Source: OMPR01 sp965183835 (GTDB lineage: Bacteria; Pseudomonadota; Alphaproteobacteria; Rhodobacterales; Rhodobacteraceae). From it: a stretch of DNA of 64,000 bases. The notes beneath the pieces are model-generated. The model saw only the letters and a list, made by a program, of their open reading frames with translations, did not search any database and had not been told where the DNA came from. Shown here piece after piece: positions 43,491 through 53,187 of this stretch; the first letter of the stretch is position 1; each line of letters starts with the position of its first letter. The position numbers were made by a program, and so were the translations under genes. Where the stretch lies: contig CBCYME010000021.1 of NCBI GenBank assembly GCA_965183835.1, forward strand, positions 1 to 64,000. The letters run 5' to 3'.

Positions 43491-44900
43491 ATGAACGCTC
43501 AGGATGAGTCCGCTCAAGTGGACCAGATCATTGCACGCGCGCGTGCAGCCCAGCAAGCTTACGAAGCCAAGGGCAGTCAGGCGCTTTATGACAAGGCCGC
43601 TTTGGCGGTGGGCTGGGCCATCATGCAGCCCGAGCGCAATCGGACATTGGCTGAACTGGCGGTGAAAACCACCGGATTGGGCAACGTGCCAGACAAGATT
43701 ACCAAAAACCACCGCAAGACGCTGGGGTTGCTGCGCGATATCGCGGATGCAAAAACCCACGGTGTTGTGCGGGACGATCCGGAAAACGGGATCACTGAAA
43801 TTGCGCGCCCCTTGGGTGTGGTGGGGGCAGTTGTGCCGTCAACCAACCCGGCGGCGACGCCTGCAAACAACATCATCAACGCGGTCAAAGGCGGCAATGC
43901 CATCGTTGTGGCCCCGTCGCCGAAGGGCGTTGCCTCGTGCGAGGTGCTGTTGTCCTACATTCACGCGGAATTCGATAAGCTGGGGCTGGACCGCGATCTG
44001 GTGCAGATGCTGCCATCGCCGGGGTCCAAGGCCAAGACACAGCGCCTGATGGAGACCTGCAACCGGGTGATCTGCACCGGCAGTCAGAACAACGTACACC
44101 GTGCGCAATCCTGTGGGACCCCGGCAGTGGCTGTGGGTGCGGGCAATGTCACAGTGATCGTGGATGAAACCGCTGATCTGGCGGCAGCAGCGGCGAAAAT
44201 CACCGCGTCTAAGACATTTGATAACGCCACATCCTGTTCGTCGGAAAATGCGCTGGTTGTGGTCGATGCGATCTATGATGATTTTCTGGCGGCCATGGCA
44301 GCCGAAGGTGGCGCACTGGTGCCAGCCGATCAAGCCCATACCATCATTGAACGGTTGTGGCCCGACGGCCATCTGAACCGCGAAGTGATCGCACAGGACG
44401 CGGACAAGATGCTGGCGGCCCTTGGCATGGCCGATCAGGTTCCAGCAGATACGAAATTCCTGGCCGTGGAAACGGATGGGATCGGCGCAGAGCATCCCCT
44501 GTCAGGGGAAAAGCTGAGCCGCGTTGTGGCGCTCTACCGGGCGCGGGATTACGAGGATGCGGCGGCTACGGCGGCACGTATTCTTGATTACCAAGGGGCA
44601 GGGCACTCGATCGGCCTTCATTCGGCTCGCGACGATCGTGCGCTTGATCTGGGACGCAGTATTCCGACTTGTCGGGTGATTGTGAACCAGGCCCATTGTT
44701 TCGCAACCGGTGGAGCGTTCAACAACGGCATGCCGTTTTCCCTGTCGATGGGATGTGGCAGCTGGGGTGGCAACGCCATTGATGACAACCTGAACTGGAA
44801 ACATTTCGTCCAGACCACCAAAGTGATCCGCGAAATTCCCCCTCGTGAACCAGCTGTCGAAGATATCTTTGCCGGTTACTGGAGCGAGGTTGGCCAATGA
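43491..44900 (+). CDS. CoA-acylating aldehyde dehydrogenase, SauS-like
   Basis: A 469-residue enzyme of the acylating ALDH (EutE/AdhE-N) group. It has the CoA-type motif VVGAVVPSTNPAATPANNIINAVKGGNAIVVAPSPKG and the catalytic Cys249 in NATSCSSENAL. The C-terminal FNNGMPFSLSMGCGSWGGN resembles the CoA-acylating sulfoacetaldehyde dehydrogenase SauS as I recall it. SauS reduces sulfoacetyl-CoA to sulfoacetaldehyde. The next gene encodes an acyl-CoA ligase overlapping by 4 bp, as expected for SauS-SauT. The substrate is inferred; another short acid cannot be excluded. Confidence 0.78.
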   Translation: MNAQDESAQVDQIIARARAAQQAYEAKGSQALYDKAALAVGWAIMQPERNRTLAELAVKTTGLGNVPDKITKNHRKTLGLLRDIADAKTHGVVRDDPENGITEIARPLGVVGAVVPSTNPAATPANNIINAVKGGNAIVVAPSPKGVASCEVLLSYIHAEFDKLGLDRDLVQMLPSPGSKAKTQRLMETCNRVICTGSQNNVHRAQSCGTPAVAVGAGNVTVIVDETADLAAAAAKITASKTFDNATSCSSENALVVVDAIYDDFLAAMAAEGGALVPADQAHTIIERLWPDGHLNREVIAQDADKMLAALGMADQVPADTKFLAVETDGIGAEHPLSGEKLSRVVALYRARDYEDAAATAARILDYQGAGHSIGLHSARDDRALDLGRSIPTCRVIVNQAHCFATGGAFNNGMPFSLSMGCGSWGGNAIDDNLNWKHFVQTTKVIREIPPREPAVEDIFAGYWSEVGQ

Positions 44901-46390
44901 CCATGACCCCACCTAAAGGAACGGTGCGTGATTGGGTCGATATGCGCGCAGAACAGGGCGGCACCGCGTTTGTGTTTCCTGATCTCGACGTCCGTATTTC
45001 GTGGGAACAATTGCGCGATACCGCCCGCAACATCGCATCCTATCTGACGGATCAGGGCATCGCCAAAGGCGAAAGCATTGCGATCCTGCACCCCAATGGC
45101 CCCGAAGGCGTTCTGAGCCTGTTTGGCACGCTCTATGGCGGATTTCGGGCGACGATGATCAACCTTGTGGCCGGAACCAGTGCGGTGTCTTACGCGTTGG
45201 AACACAGTGATGCGCGCTATGCGTTTGTTCACGATACACAGCGCGCGCTGTTCACCGAATCCGCAGATACTTCCCGGATCTCCCCTCTGGATTATCCAGC
45301 GGCAACTGGTGGTTCATCAGCAGAGCTTCATGACCTCTCTGCTGATGACCACGCTTTGTTGATGTACACCTCGGGAACCACAGGCCGTCCGAAAGGCGTC
45401 GTTCATACGCATTCCAGCCTTCTTGCGGGGGGCTGGACCACGTCCATTGCGCATGAATTGACGGATCAAGATCGCGGTCTGTGTGTTCTCCCGATTTATC
45501 ATATCAACGGGTTATGCGTGACGGTGATGGGAACGCTGATTTCGGGTGGGTCGTTGGCGATGTGTCCAAAATTTTCAGCTAGCCGGTTTTGGGACAATGC
45601 CGCCAAATCCGAGGCAACTTGGTTCTCAGTGGTGCCGACGATCATCTCGCATATGCTGCATTCTGAACAGAACCCGGATGGGGAAACTCGGGCGCGCATT
45701 CGCTTTGGGCGGTCTGCCTCGTCTGCGTTGTCACCTGATGTGCAACGTGCGTTTGAAAAGCGGTTCGAAATCCCGATTGTAGAAACTATGGGGTTGACCG
45801 AAACGGCGGCACAGATCCTGTCTAATCCCTTGCCCCCCGGTGTTCGCAAGATCGGCTCGCCCGGTATCGGCTATGGCAACGAGGTGGCGATTTTCGACAC
45901 CAATCAAGCTCCTGTCGCAGCTGGGGTTGAGGGCGAACTGGTGATCCGTGGCCCCAATGTGATGTTGGAGTACCTAAAGAACCCTGAGGCGACGACGGGG
46001 ACCTTTGCCCCCGGCGGTTGGCTGCGCACGGGCGACTTGGGGCGGATGGACGACGACGGTTATGTCTTTGTCACCGGACGCCTGAAAGAGCTGATCATCA
46101 AGGGGGGGGAAAACATCGCCCCACGGGAAATCGACGAGGCGCTGTATTCGCACCCCGAAGTGGTCGAGGCGGCGGCTTTTGCCCGTCCCTGTCAGCAATA
46201 TGGTGAACGGGTCGAGGCGGCAGTGCGCATTGGCGACGGGTCAAACGTGACTGAGGAACAGTTGCTGGAAATTTGCGTGTCGTTGCTGGGAAAATTCAAA
46301 AGCCCGGACCGGGTGCATTTTCTGGATGACCTGCCCAAGGGGCCCTCGGGCAAGGTGCAGCGGTTGAAACTACTGGATATGACCAGCTGA
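44897..46390 (+). CDS. AMP-forming acyl-CoA synthetase, SauT-like
   Basis: A 497-residue ANL-superfamily ligase. P-loop-like motif LLMYTSGTTGRPKGVVHTH, then MGLTETAAQILSN, GWLRTGDLGRMDDDGYVFVTGRLKELIIKGGENIAPREID and the C-terminal Lys motif LPKGPSGKVQR. It activates a carboxylic acid with ATP and CoA. Paired with the acylating ALDH it would convert an imported acid to its aldehyde; sulfoacetate is the best guess. It ends just before a bidirectional terminator. Confidence 0.85.
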   Translation: MTMTPPKGTVRDWVDMRAEQGGTAFVFPDLDVRISWEQLRDTARNIASYLTDQGIAKGESIAILHPNGPEGVLSLFGTLYGGFRATMINLVAGTSAVSYALEHSDARYAFVHDTQRALFTESADTSRISPLDYPAATGGSSAELHDLSADDHALLMYTSGTTGRPKGVVHTHSSLLAGGWTTSIAHELTDQDRGLCVLPIYHINGLCVTVMGTLISGGSLAMCPKFSASRFWDNAAKSEATWFSVVPTIISHMLHSEQNPDGETRARIRFGRSASSALSPDVQRAFEKRFEIPIVETMGLTETAAQILSNPLPPGVRKIGSPGIGYGNEVAIFDTNQAPVAAGVEGELVIRGPNVMLEYLKNPEATTGTFAPGGWLRTGDLGRMDDDGYVFVTGRLKELIIKGGENIAPREIDEALYSHPEVVEAAAFARPCQQYGERVEAAVRIGDGSNVTEEQLLEICVSLLGKFKSPDRVHFLDDLPKGPSGKVQRLKLLDMTS

Positions 46391-46393
46391 TTT

Positions 46394-46426
46394 GAAGGTG
46401 CCCGGCCTAAAATGCCGGGCACTTTC
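46394..46426. terminator. Bidirectional terminator between convergent operons
   Basis: GTGCCCGGC (46398-46406) pairs with GCCGGGCAC (46414-46422) with a 7-nt loop; the stem extends by GAAG/CTTTC pairing including one G-T. It lies between the ligase stop and the convergent Tm-1-like stop, with T/A-rich flanks on both sides. Confidence 0.85.
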
Positions 46427-46428
46427 AA

Positions 46429-47668
46429 TTAATCGGTTTTTACGATGCCCTGGGCGACCCATTGGTCAAACAGCGCCAATACCGCGTTGCAGAATTCCGG
46501 GTCGTTGATGTGGGCGTCGACCTCGGTCATTGGCGCAGCGGCTGGCATCACTTTGCGGGCCTCGTCTATCAAAGCGGCCAACCCGTCGGGATCATGGGTT
46601 TCGCCACCTTCCCGATCCCAATCTTCGACTCCGCCAAGGGGCAGGACGAAATGGGTTTCGCCCTTTGCAGCACTTAGCCGGTTGGCCATTTCACGCACCC
46701 ATGCCCGGCGTTCGTCTTCGTTAAAGACCGAGCTTTTGATTAAGGCGGTTATGTTCGTGAAACGGACGGTCTGCGTATTGGTCGGGGATGGTCTGCCAGC
46801 CGGCGAAATCCAACAGATCCAGCGCACCAGGGAGCCACGATTTGCGGTGTGCCAACACGGCCTGCATTGGTCAGACGATCCTCGCCACTGCTGACAAGAG
46901 ATCCGGCCATCAGATTGCCGAACTCCTGCATCGAGAAATCCATAACACAGGCAAACGCGCCTTCGCCTGCCAGTTTTTCAAAGGCCATGCCGCCCATGCC
47001 GGTGGAATGGAAAATGGCGACCTCAAACCCGCGCTGTTCCAGCGCGGGTTTGAGTGTCTTCATATACTTCAAGCACGACGATCCCAGCGAGGTCATACCG
47101 ATCAACGGTAGCGCCCGTTCTGGCGGAATCACGGCTTTGGTTGCGCCCACCACGGCACCGGCGGCCTGTGACAGCGACGAGCGGCAGATCGAATTCATGC
47201 CATACAAACCCCCAGCCCAGAGGATCATCTGAATATCGGGCGCTAGACGGTGCGGTGGGATCAGGGGGGAAAAGCTGACGGTGGGAAACGATGTATTTGG
47301 GCACGCCCATCGGCAGCGCTTGCGCGCAATCCAGCGCCAGATCGGTGCCCATTGTGCCGCCCGTGGCCAGCATCCCGTCAAATCGACCTTCGGCGTGGGC
47401 TTTGGCCACAACCAGCGCCGCGCCACGTGACATCACCCGGAACGCTTTGTTTTCATCACCAAGTGCGATCACCTCGTCGATGGTCATGCCACCTGCTGCT
47501 GCGACCTCGTGCTTGGAAATGTCGGTAGGCTGGCTCGGATCGCCCAGAACACTGACGTCCATGGTCAACACGCGGGCCCCCTGATCGCGAACGCATTCGG
47601 CAATGAACTGCATTTCGGGGTCTTTGGTGTCGTAGGTGCCAATCAGGAAGAATGGTCTTTTGGGTCAT
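46429..47668 (-). pseudogene. Tm-1-like ATP-binding (UPF0261) protein, four frameshifts
   Basis: The pieces, in order, give a normal Tm-1-like protein of about 410 residues: MTQKTIL, then (next frame) LIGTYDTKDPE-type region with MQFIAECVRDQGARVLTMDVSVLG, GGTMGTDLALDCAQALPMGVPKYIVS, then the second domain (MTSLGSSCLKYMKTLKPALEQRGFEVAIFHSTGMGGMAFEKL), then PQIVAPGALDLLDF and KGETHFVLPLGGV. Each break, near 47650, 47284, 46828 and 46746, is one surplus base in a C-containing run. The family is related to plant Tm-1 virus resistance protein, but bacterial roles are unknown. It is the last gene of the second TctCBA-ALDH run. Confidence 0.85.
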
Positions 47669-47702
47669 GGGGGGCCCTCCCTCGGGGGGTATCAAAACAA
47701 GG

Positions 47703-49188
47703 TCAGAGTTGAATCCAAGCCGTTTTCAGATCGAAGTATTTGTCCATCGCATGCAGGGATTTGTCGTGGCCATTGCCGGATTGCCCGACACCACCTAACG
47801 GCACGGTTAGATCCGACCCGCCATAAGTGTTCACGTGGATGATGCCCGACCGGATACCTGCAACCATGCGGTGCGCGCGACCGAGGTTCGAGGTCCAGAC
47901 ACCGGCGGACAGGCCGTAAACCGTGGAATTGGCGATTTGGATCGCTTCGGCTTCGTCCTTGAATGGGGTCACGGCCAGAACTGGACCAAATACCTCTTGC
48001 TGGGCGAGCGTGTCCATGGGTTTGACGCCGCCCATCACCGTGGGCTGCATGTAGTATCCGCCGGTCTCAGACAGGATGCGATTGCCACCAGATAGGCGAC
48101 TGGCGCCTTCGGCCTCGGCGCGTGCGACGAAATCGAGGTTCGCTTCCAATTCGCCCAGCGAGTGCACAGCGCCGATTTGACTGCTCAGATCCAGTGGATT
48201 GCCCACGCGGAAGGCTTCGGCGTGTTTGCAGATCTCGGCGACGAAATCGTCATGGATGTCTTCTTGTACCAACAGACGCGATCCGGCGACGCAGACCTGA
48301 CCGGAATTGCGGAAAATACCACCTGCGGAAACCTGCGCCGCATGGGCCAGATCGGGGGCGTCGTTAAAGATGATGTTGGGGGATTTTCCGCCCAATTCCA
48401 GATAACAGCGTTTCAGGTTGGACCGCGCGGAATATTCCAGCAACCGTCGCCCCGTCGCCCCGGATCCGGTGAAGACCATGATGTCCACATCCATGCTGAG
48501 CGCGAGGGTTTCCCCAACAACACTGCCTTTGCCAGTCACCACGTTGAACACGCCATCAGGTACACCAGCCTCTGAGGCAAGTTCGGCGATGCGCAGCAGG
48601 CTGAGCGACGCGCTTTCGGCTGGTTTCAACACGATGGAATTGCCAGCAGCCAGCGCGGGCGCGATTTTCCACGACCCGATCATCAGCGGGAAATTCCATG
48701 GCACAATCGCCCCAACGACACCGACGGGCGCATGATGCAACCAGACCAAGCACGTTTTCAGCCGTCGGTGCGATTTGCCCATAAACCTTATCAATCGCCT
48801 CGCCGTAATAGCGGAAGGTGGCGGCGGCGGACATGGATTCTGCCTTGATCGCCATGTTGATTTCGGTGCCGTTGTCGCGCACGCCCAGAACCGCCAGTTC
48901 CAGTGCCTGCGATTCAATCAGATCGGCCAATTTTAGCAGCACTTTTTTTCGTGCGGCAGGTGCCATGCGGGACCAGCGCCCATCCTCGAATGCGGCGCGG
49001 GCCGAAGCGATGGCGCGGGTCATGTCGGCGGGCGATCCTTCGGCGATCTGGGTCAGGACCTGCCCGTCGATGGGGGAAGTCACGTTGCGCATGCCGCCTT
49101 CGATTGCGGGGACGCTCTGGCCGTCGATGAAGTGACCGCGCGGCGATACAGGAAGAGCGCGCAGCGCGTCGATCGAAGTTTGATCCAT
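47703..49188 (-). pseudogene. Aldehyde dehydrogenase, one frameshift
   Basis: The first about 145 residues (MDQTSIDALRALPVSPRGHFIDG ... YGEAIDKVYGQI) are in one frame; the rest, from HHAPVGVVGAIVPWNFPLMIGSWKIAPALAAG to the end TAWIQL, in another. The shift lies near 48750 and needs one surplus base. Catalytic Glu (LELGGKSP) and Cys (GQVCVAGSRL) are present, so the restored enzyme of about 494 residues should be active. It lies 9 bp after the second tctA and before the Tm-1-like gene, and probably oxidises an aldehyde derived from the transported substrate. Confidence 0.88.
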
Positions 49189-49197
49189 GGGTCAGTC

Positions 49198-50718
49198 TCA
49201 GCCTTGTTGGGTTGTGGAATCGTCGCCGGTCGGCTCGGGACGGATGCGGTTTTTGTGTTCATTGATCAGGGTGCGAATGTGCATGACGATGATCAGCAAA
49301 ATCATCAGGGCCAGAATTGCGGCAATGGGTCGGTCAACAAAATCCATTGGGGATTTGACCCGCGCCATGGCGCTGCGCAGTTTGACCTCCATAATGCCGC
49401 CCAGGACCATGCCCAGAATGATCGGCACAACGGGGAGGTTCAGGCGTTTCAGGATCAGGCCAAAGACACCAAAACCCGCCGCCAGCATGCAATCGGTGGC
49501 CGAATTGCGCAGGGAATAGACCCCGACAAAGGACAACATCAGGATCATCAACCCCAGAAACCGGGTTGGGATCTGGATGATTTTCAACAGCAGGTTGGTC
49601 GAGAAGAGCAGGAATACCAACACGATCACGTTGAGCAGGATCAGCGCCATATAGAGCGCCATCACGAAATCCATCTGGTTGGCAAACAGTTGCGGACCGG
49701 GGATCACGTTATGGACGTAAAACACTGACAGCATCATCGCAGTTAGTGCTTCACCCGGGATGCCGAGTGCCAGCAGCGGGATCATCGCGGCGCCGGGGAC
49801 GGCGTTGTTCGCCGCCTCGGATGCCACCAGCCCCTCGGGAGAGCCTTTGCCGAATTTTTCGGGCGTTTTCGATGACTTCTGCGCATAGGTGTAAGACAGG
49901 AATTGCGAGGTGAATTCGCCCACGCCCGGGATCATGCCCATCAGCACGCCGATTGATGATGATACGGTGGCAATACGTTTCAGGCCCAGCAGTTCCTTAA
50001 GTCCAGTCGTCAGGTTGCCATCGACGTGCGCCTTGGGCGGGGCGGTGTCTTTGTCGACCAGCAAGAGCAGCGCTTGGCTAATTGCAAACAGCCCGAGAAC
50101 CACAACGATCAGATCAACGCCCGAGGTCAGCCAGCTTTGATCAAAGGTAAAGCGGCGGGTGTATTTGACAGGTTCCAGACCAACGGTGTTCAGGAAGATT
50201 CCGAGGCAGGCGAGCATAGCGGCGGCAAACGTCTGACCACGATGCGCCAGCACCACCAACAGGATACCCATAAATGCGGCGAGGAAAATCTCGCGGCTGC
50301 CAAAATGGGGGGCAACCATAGCCAACAGAGGTGACAGGATAATCAGGCAGAGGATCGAAAACACGCCACCAAAAAAGGACGCGGAATAGGCCAGTGATAG
50401 CGCGCGGTGGGCCTGACCACGCTTGGTCATTGGATAGCCGTCATAGGTGGTCAGCGCATTGACCGCTGTGCCGGGTGTGTTGATCAGGATCGCTGGGATT
50501 GCGCCGCCATACATCGACGAGCCATAGATCCCTAAGAGCAGGGTCAACCCAACGATGGGTTCGAACGAAAAGGTGGCAGGCAGCAGGATTGCAATTGCCA
50601 CAGCCGCGCCAACACCGGGCAGGGCGCCGATAATCACGCCCCCAACAGACCCGATCAGCAGGGCCACAAGAACTTGCCATTGGGCCAGAATGCCCAAGCC
50701 GGAAACAAAGACGTCCAT
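49198..50718 (-). CDS. tctA: TTT transporter large permease TctA (second system)
   Basis: A 506-residue membrane protein with the same landmarks as the first TctA: IGSVGGVIIGALPGVGAAVAIAILLP at the start, IPAILINTPGTAVNALTTYDGYPM, and IPLLALGIPGEALTAMMLSVFYVH. It shares only the family pattern with the first system, not close sequence identity. It follows tctB by 7 bp and is followed by the ALDH gene. Confidence 0.93.
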   Translation of the reverse strand: MDVFVSGLGILAQWQVLVALLIGSVGGVIIGALPGVGAAVAIAILLPATFSFEPIVGLTLLLGIYGSSMYGGAIPAILINTPGTAVNALTTYDGYPMTKRGQAHRALSLAYSASFFGGVFSILCLIILSPLLAMVAPHFGSREIFLAAFMGILLVVLAHRGQTFAAAMLACLGIFLNTVGLEPVKYTRRFTFDQSWLTSGVDLIVVVLGLFAISQALLLLVDKDTAPPKAHVDGNLTTGLKELLGLKRIATVSSSIGVLMGMIPGVGEFTSQFLSYTYAQKSSKTPEKFGKGSPEGLVASEAANNAVPGAAMIPLLALGIPGEALTAMMLSVFYVHNVIPGPQLFANQMDFVMALYMALILLNVIVLVFLLFSTNLLLKIIQIPTRFLGLMILMLSFVGVYSLRNSATDCMLAAGFGVFGLILKRLNLPVVPIILGMVLGGIMEVKLRSAMARVKSPMDFVDRPIAAILALMILLIIVMHIRTLINEHKNRIRPEPTGDDSTTQQG

Positions 50719-50725
50719 CAGAGCC

Positions 50726-51265
50726 TCACAGGTAAGTCAGCGCAAAGGCGCGAATGGTCTCGGGGAGCAGCTCGTAAATCTGGCCAGCGGGGATTTTGAC
50801 TTGCAAAAACGCGCGAAATATCACCGCCAGACTGGCGCCAAAGGCTGCCGCGACCAGAAACATCTGGGGGCTGCGAAATCCAACACGGGCGCAAAGAAAC
50901 AGCGCAAACAGGACCGAAGAGGGCAGGTAGCCAAGCAGTGGAACCGCAAACACATAGATCAGGAAATAGGCGACGAATTCCAATGATTTGAGCCAGAACA
51001 ACACCTCGCGCCAGCGACCGGGAATACGGGGTGATAACAGAGAGCTGATGTAGTGCAGCGCACCAAAGCCGACCATGCCGTAGACAGCAACCGTGGGCCA
51101 CAGGCTGGGCTGGGCGTACCACTTGGTGCGTTTTACCATTTTGGTTTGTTCACCCAATTGGGTCAGCAGAAAAACAGCAAGCGCAAGAAAGAGCAGCGCG
51201 AATACGATATCTCCGGGGCGCCGGTATCGCCTGAACAGATCCTGTAGCGTTTTGATCGTCCGCAT
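50726..51265 (-). CDS. tctB: TTT transporter small permease TctB (second system)
   Basis: A 179-residue protein with four hydrophobic segments (IVFALLFLALAVFLLTQL, WPTVAVYGMVGFGALHYIS, LEFVAYFLIYVFAVPLLGYL, LFLVAAAFGASLAVIF-like). The hydrophobicity profile, size and position between tctC and tctA identify it as TctB. It is preceded by the post-SBP hairpin. Confidence 0.85.
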   Translation of the reverse strand: MRTIKTLQDLFRRYRRPGDIVFALLFLALAVFLLTQLGEQTKMVKRTKWYAQPSLWPTVAVYGMVGFGALHYISSLLSPRIPGRWREVLFWLKSLEFVAYFLIYVFAVPLLGYLPSSVLFALFLCARVGFRSPQMFLVAAAFGASLAVIFRAFLQVKIPAGQIYELLPETIRAFALTYL

Positions 51266-51294
51266 GTGGGGCTCTCCCTCTCAGCCTCGATAAA

Positions 51295-51323
51295 CTGCGC
51301 AGACCCGATTGGCCTGCGCAGTC
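51295..51323 (-). terminator. Hairpin between tctC and tctB of the second system
   Basis: A perfect 9-bp stem, ACTGCGCAG (51295-51303) with its complement at 51315-51323, and an 11-nt loop, in the gap after the tctC stop. No strong T-run. Positioned like the three other post-SBP hairpins of this window. Confidence 0.7.
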
Positions 51324-51332
51324 TTGAGTTTC

Positions 51333-52265
51333 TTATTCGCCGAGGATCTCGCCGATTTTCGCAACAGAGGCTTCGTCGCCGGAAATCTGCGCCTCAGAGG
51401 CGGCGGCGTCCTGCCAATAGATCAGCGCACCGGTTTCTTTGGCCAGTTGTTGCGCCTTGTCCGAGGTCACGACTTTTTCCGCGACAACAGCGATTTTCTC
51501 GCGCACGTCTGCCGGGGTGTCTTTGTGCACAAACAGGCCATTCCACAGGTAGAGCGGCAGTTCAGGCACCAGTTCGGTCACGGTGGGGGTGTCTGGCACC
51601 AGCGAAATCCGCTCACCCCCAATTGACGCCAGAACATTGACGTCGTCCAGGCAGGGCAGGATCAGCTGCAGGGTGGTGTTGATCACGTCCACATCGCCCG
51701 AGGCCAGCGTATTGCAGTCCAGCGCGTCAAATGCGGCTTCGGATGCGAAATCAAAGCCAGATGCAATGGCAGCGGCCATGGTCACGCGGGTGGGAGGCAG
51801 CGGGGCACCAAAGTGACCCAGCGCGATATCATTGTCTTTGCCATGTGCGGCCAGCTCGGCCCAGTTTTGGTAAGGGGCTGATTTGCTGGCGGCGATGACA
51901 AACGGATAGGTCAGAAAGATCCCAATGGGATCAAACGGGTTTGGCGACAGCTCGGGAATGCCAATTTTGGGACCGGTGATGGGAACGCCGATCACAAACG
52001 AGCCGACTGTATAGCCATCAGCGGGTGCAATCGCGACGTCAACCGCTCCGGGAAAGGGGCCGCCGCCGCCGCCGGGTTTGTTTACGACCGCAGCGGGCAC
52101 GCCATAGGTCGCCTGAAATTCGTCCGCGATCATGCGAGTCAGAACATCTTCGAGGTCGCCTGGAGGCCACGGAACCACAAAGGAAACGGGTTTTTCCGGG
52201 TACTCAGCCACGGCCGCCGTGGCGGCCAGCGTAAAGGCGAGTGCGAGCTTGGTAATCTTGGACAC
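51333..52265 (-). CDS. tctC: TTT transporter substrate-binding protein TctC (second system)
   Basis: A 310-residue periplasmic binding protein with a signal peptide (MSKITKLALAFTLAATAAVAEYPEKPVSF). It has the Bug/TctC start VPWPPGDLEDVLTRMIADEF and VVNKPGGGGGPFPGAVDVA. The glycine-rich loop is longer than usual. It heads the operon tctC-tctB-tctA-ALDH-Tm-1-like, divergent from the IclR regulator. Confidence 0.9.
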   Translation of the reverse strand: MSKITKLALAFTLAATAAVAEYPEKPVSFVVPWPPGDLEDVLTRMIADEFQATYGVPAAVVNKPGGGGGPFPGAVDVAIAPADGYTVGSFVIGVPITGPKIGIPELSPNPFDPIGIFLTYPFVIAASKSAPYQNWAELAAHGKDNDIALGHFGAPLPPTRVTMAAAIASGFDFASEAAFDALDCNTLASGDVDVINTTLQLILPCLDDVNVLASIGGERISLVPDTPTVTELVPELPLYLWNGLFVHKDTPADVREKIAVVAEKVVTSDKAQQLAKETGALIYWQDAAASEAQISGDEASVAKIGEILGE

Positions 52266-52371
52266 ATTATTCCTCCCTGTTGCATCGGTTCAAATAATGA
52301 ACCATGATATACATGTTTTAGATTGCTATGTTAATCAATTTCTGTCAAGGATTACATGTAACGGAAAGGCC

Positions 52372-53158
52372 ATGGATATGGGCACGACGACCAAAGCGCT
52401 GCGAATGCTTGATTTTTTCTCGCTCACGGGCCCTGAAATTGGGCTCTCGCAGATGACTCGTTTGACGGGATACAACAAAGCGACCGCCCTACGGTTGCTG
52501 ACAGAGCTTGTTGAATACGGGATGGTTGAGCAGGATTCGGATACCAAGCAGTACCGCTTGGGCAGTGCCGTCTTGCGTCTGGCGCACCTGCGCGAGTCGT
52601 CTTTTCCCACGCGAACAGTTGCGCGCCCCTTTATGAAAGATTGCGTCGCGCACTCTGGAGAGTGCTGCCATCTTTCTCTTTTGGATGGGTACAAGCTGAG
52701 CACAATCGCGGTCGAAGAAGCCACGGCCCACAGCACGCGGGTTGTGATTGATGCGGCTGTGCCTTTGCCTTTGGCATGCGACCGCCTCGGGGTTGGTGGT
52801 CACGACATTTGGCTCTGCCGTGGTGCAAGATTGGGTGCGAACCACCACACTTGATCCGTTCACGCCGGAAACAATTGTCGACCCGGCACAGTTGGAAACG
52901 ATCTGGGATCAGGCACGCAAGGTGGGATTGGCCGAAAGTCCCAACGGATTTGAAGCCGAAGTACACGGCATCGCGGCCCCGTTGTTTGATGCCAAGGGCG
53001 TGGCCGTGGGAGCGATTGCGATTGCGACGCCATCCGTGCGCATGAGCGAAGAGCTGCGCCAGCGCATCTATGCCACGCTTAGAACCAACTCGGAAAACAT
53101 CACGCGGGCCTGGGGGGGACGCATCCCTCCAGATTTCCCCCGCACTGCATCGGCGTAA
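52372..53158 (+). pseudogene. IclR-family regulator, one frameshift
   Basis: The first part (MDMGTTTKALRMLDFF, HTH in LSQMTRLTGYNKATALRLLTELVEYGMV) is an IclR winged helix. The effector domain continues to VPLPL, then after one surplus G near 52785 resumes as HATASGLVVTTFGS and ends with AVGAIAIATPSVRMSEELRQRI, the usual IclR C-terminus. Restored length about 261 residues. It is divergent from the second tctCBA operon and precedes an aminotransferase gene, and probably controls one or both. Confidence 0.85.
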
Positions 53159-53187
53159 GCCATTTTTACCGACTTCGGAGGACTGAT

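Noticed and set aside
52300..52371. CATGATATACATG-like sequence between tctC and iclR as an IclR operator
   Set aside because: The symmetry is imperfect and no second copy was found; too weak to list as a site.
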